From Fodinibacter sp035633415 (GTDB taxonomy: Bacteria; Actinomycetota; Actinomycetes; Actinomycetales; Dermatophilaceae), in assembly GCA_035633415.1 (NCBI GenBank), contig DASQEZ010000323.1:1-29521 (forward strand): 29,521 bases of DNA. The letters run 5' to 3'. The position numbers were made by a program, and so were the translations under genes. The notes beneath the pieces are model-generated. The model worked only from the letters and a program-made list of their open reading frames with translations, was not told where the DNA came from and made no database searches. This document shows, piece after piece, positions 29,493 to 29,521 of this stretch (its first letter is position 1; each line of letters opens with the position of its first letter).

Positions 29493-29521
29493 ACGTCCGC
29501 CCGCCCGCGGATGCGGGGAAC

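Noticed and set aside
1..29521. CRISPR array, insertion sequence or integrase
   Set aside because: No regularly spaced repeats, transposase DDE motifs or recombinase signatures were found on either strand.

Overview
The window is high-GC, gene-dense DNA from an actinomycete, most likely a Micrococcales / Intrasporangiaceae-type organism. This rests on GC-rich third codon positions, many GTG starts and ATGA/GTGA overlaps, several apparently leaderless promoters, RNase J, a GTP-type PEP carboxykinase and a tRNA-Arg(ACG). Genus cannot be fixed from the sequence alone.

Layout. 1-8.9 kb holds housekeeping and small accessory genes: a 5'-truncated alanine-type aminotransferase, a pair of CrcB/Fluc fluoride channels, a small membrane protein, a YiiX-like papain-fold enzyme, a phospholipase-D-like protein, an ArsR-SRPBCC pair with its own operator, an AlaDH/PNT-family dehydrogenase, a dienelactone-hydrolase-like protein and a YihY/BrkB membrane protein. 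8.9-13.5 kb holds RNase J, an OmpR-type two-component system and a secreted DUF2202 ferritin-like protein. 13.6-24.8 kb is the core of interest. 24.8-27.2 kb is accessory: a Tat-exported beta-helix protein, then about 1.15 kb of almost gene-free DNA with a duplicated tRNA terminator and a large inverted repeat. The right end holds tRNA-Arg and pckG.

The core reads as a reactive-sulfur (sulfide / persulfide / sulfite) island. A CsoR-family repressor with two cysteines but no copper-ligand histidine (CstR type) lies at 21755-22105. Four near-identical palindromes of the form ATACCCC-N2-GGGGTAT, each overlapping a TATAGT/TATAGC -10 box, lie in front of: a sulfide:quinone-reductase-like flavoprotein plus a 53-aa partner; a TrkA/RCK-type channel protein; a SLAC1/TDT anion exporter, PIG-L deacetylase and rhodanese lipoprotein operon; and a divergent pair made of rhodanese-cstR and a persulfide dioxygenase-rhodanese (CstB-like) gene followed by TauE. 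Inferred logic: sulfide is oxidised to persulfide, persulfide is oxidised to sulfite or thiosulfate, and oxyanions are exported by TauE and the TDT protein. The channel and the PIG-L enzyme are unexpected members. An ArsR-permease-thioredoxin-DUF2892-sigma/anti-sigma cluster lies between the two halves and seems to be separately regulated.

Functions are inferred from recognisable motifs; no database search was possible.
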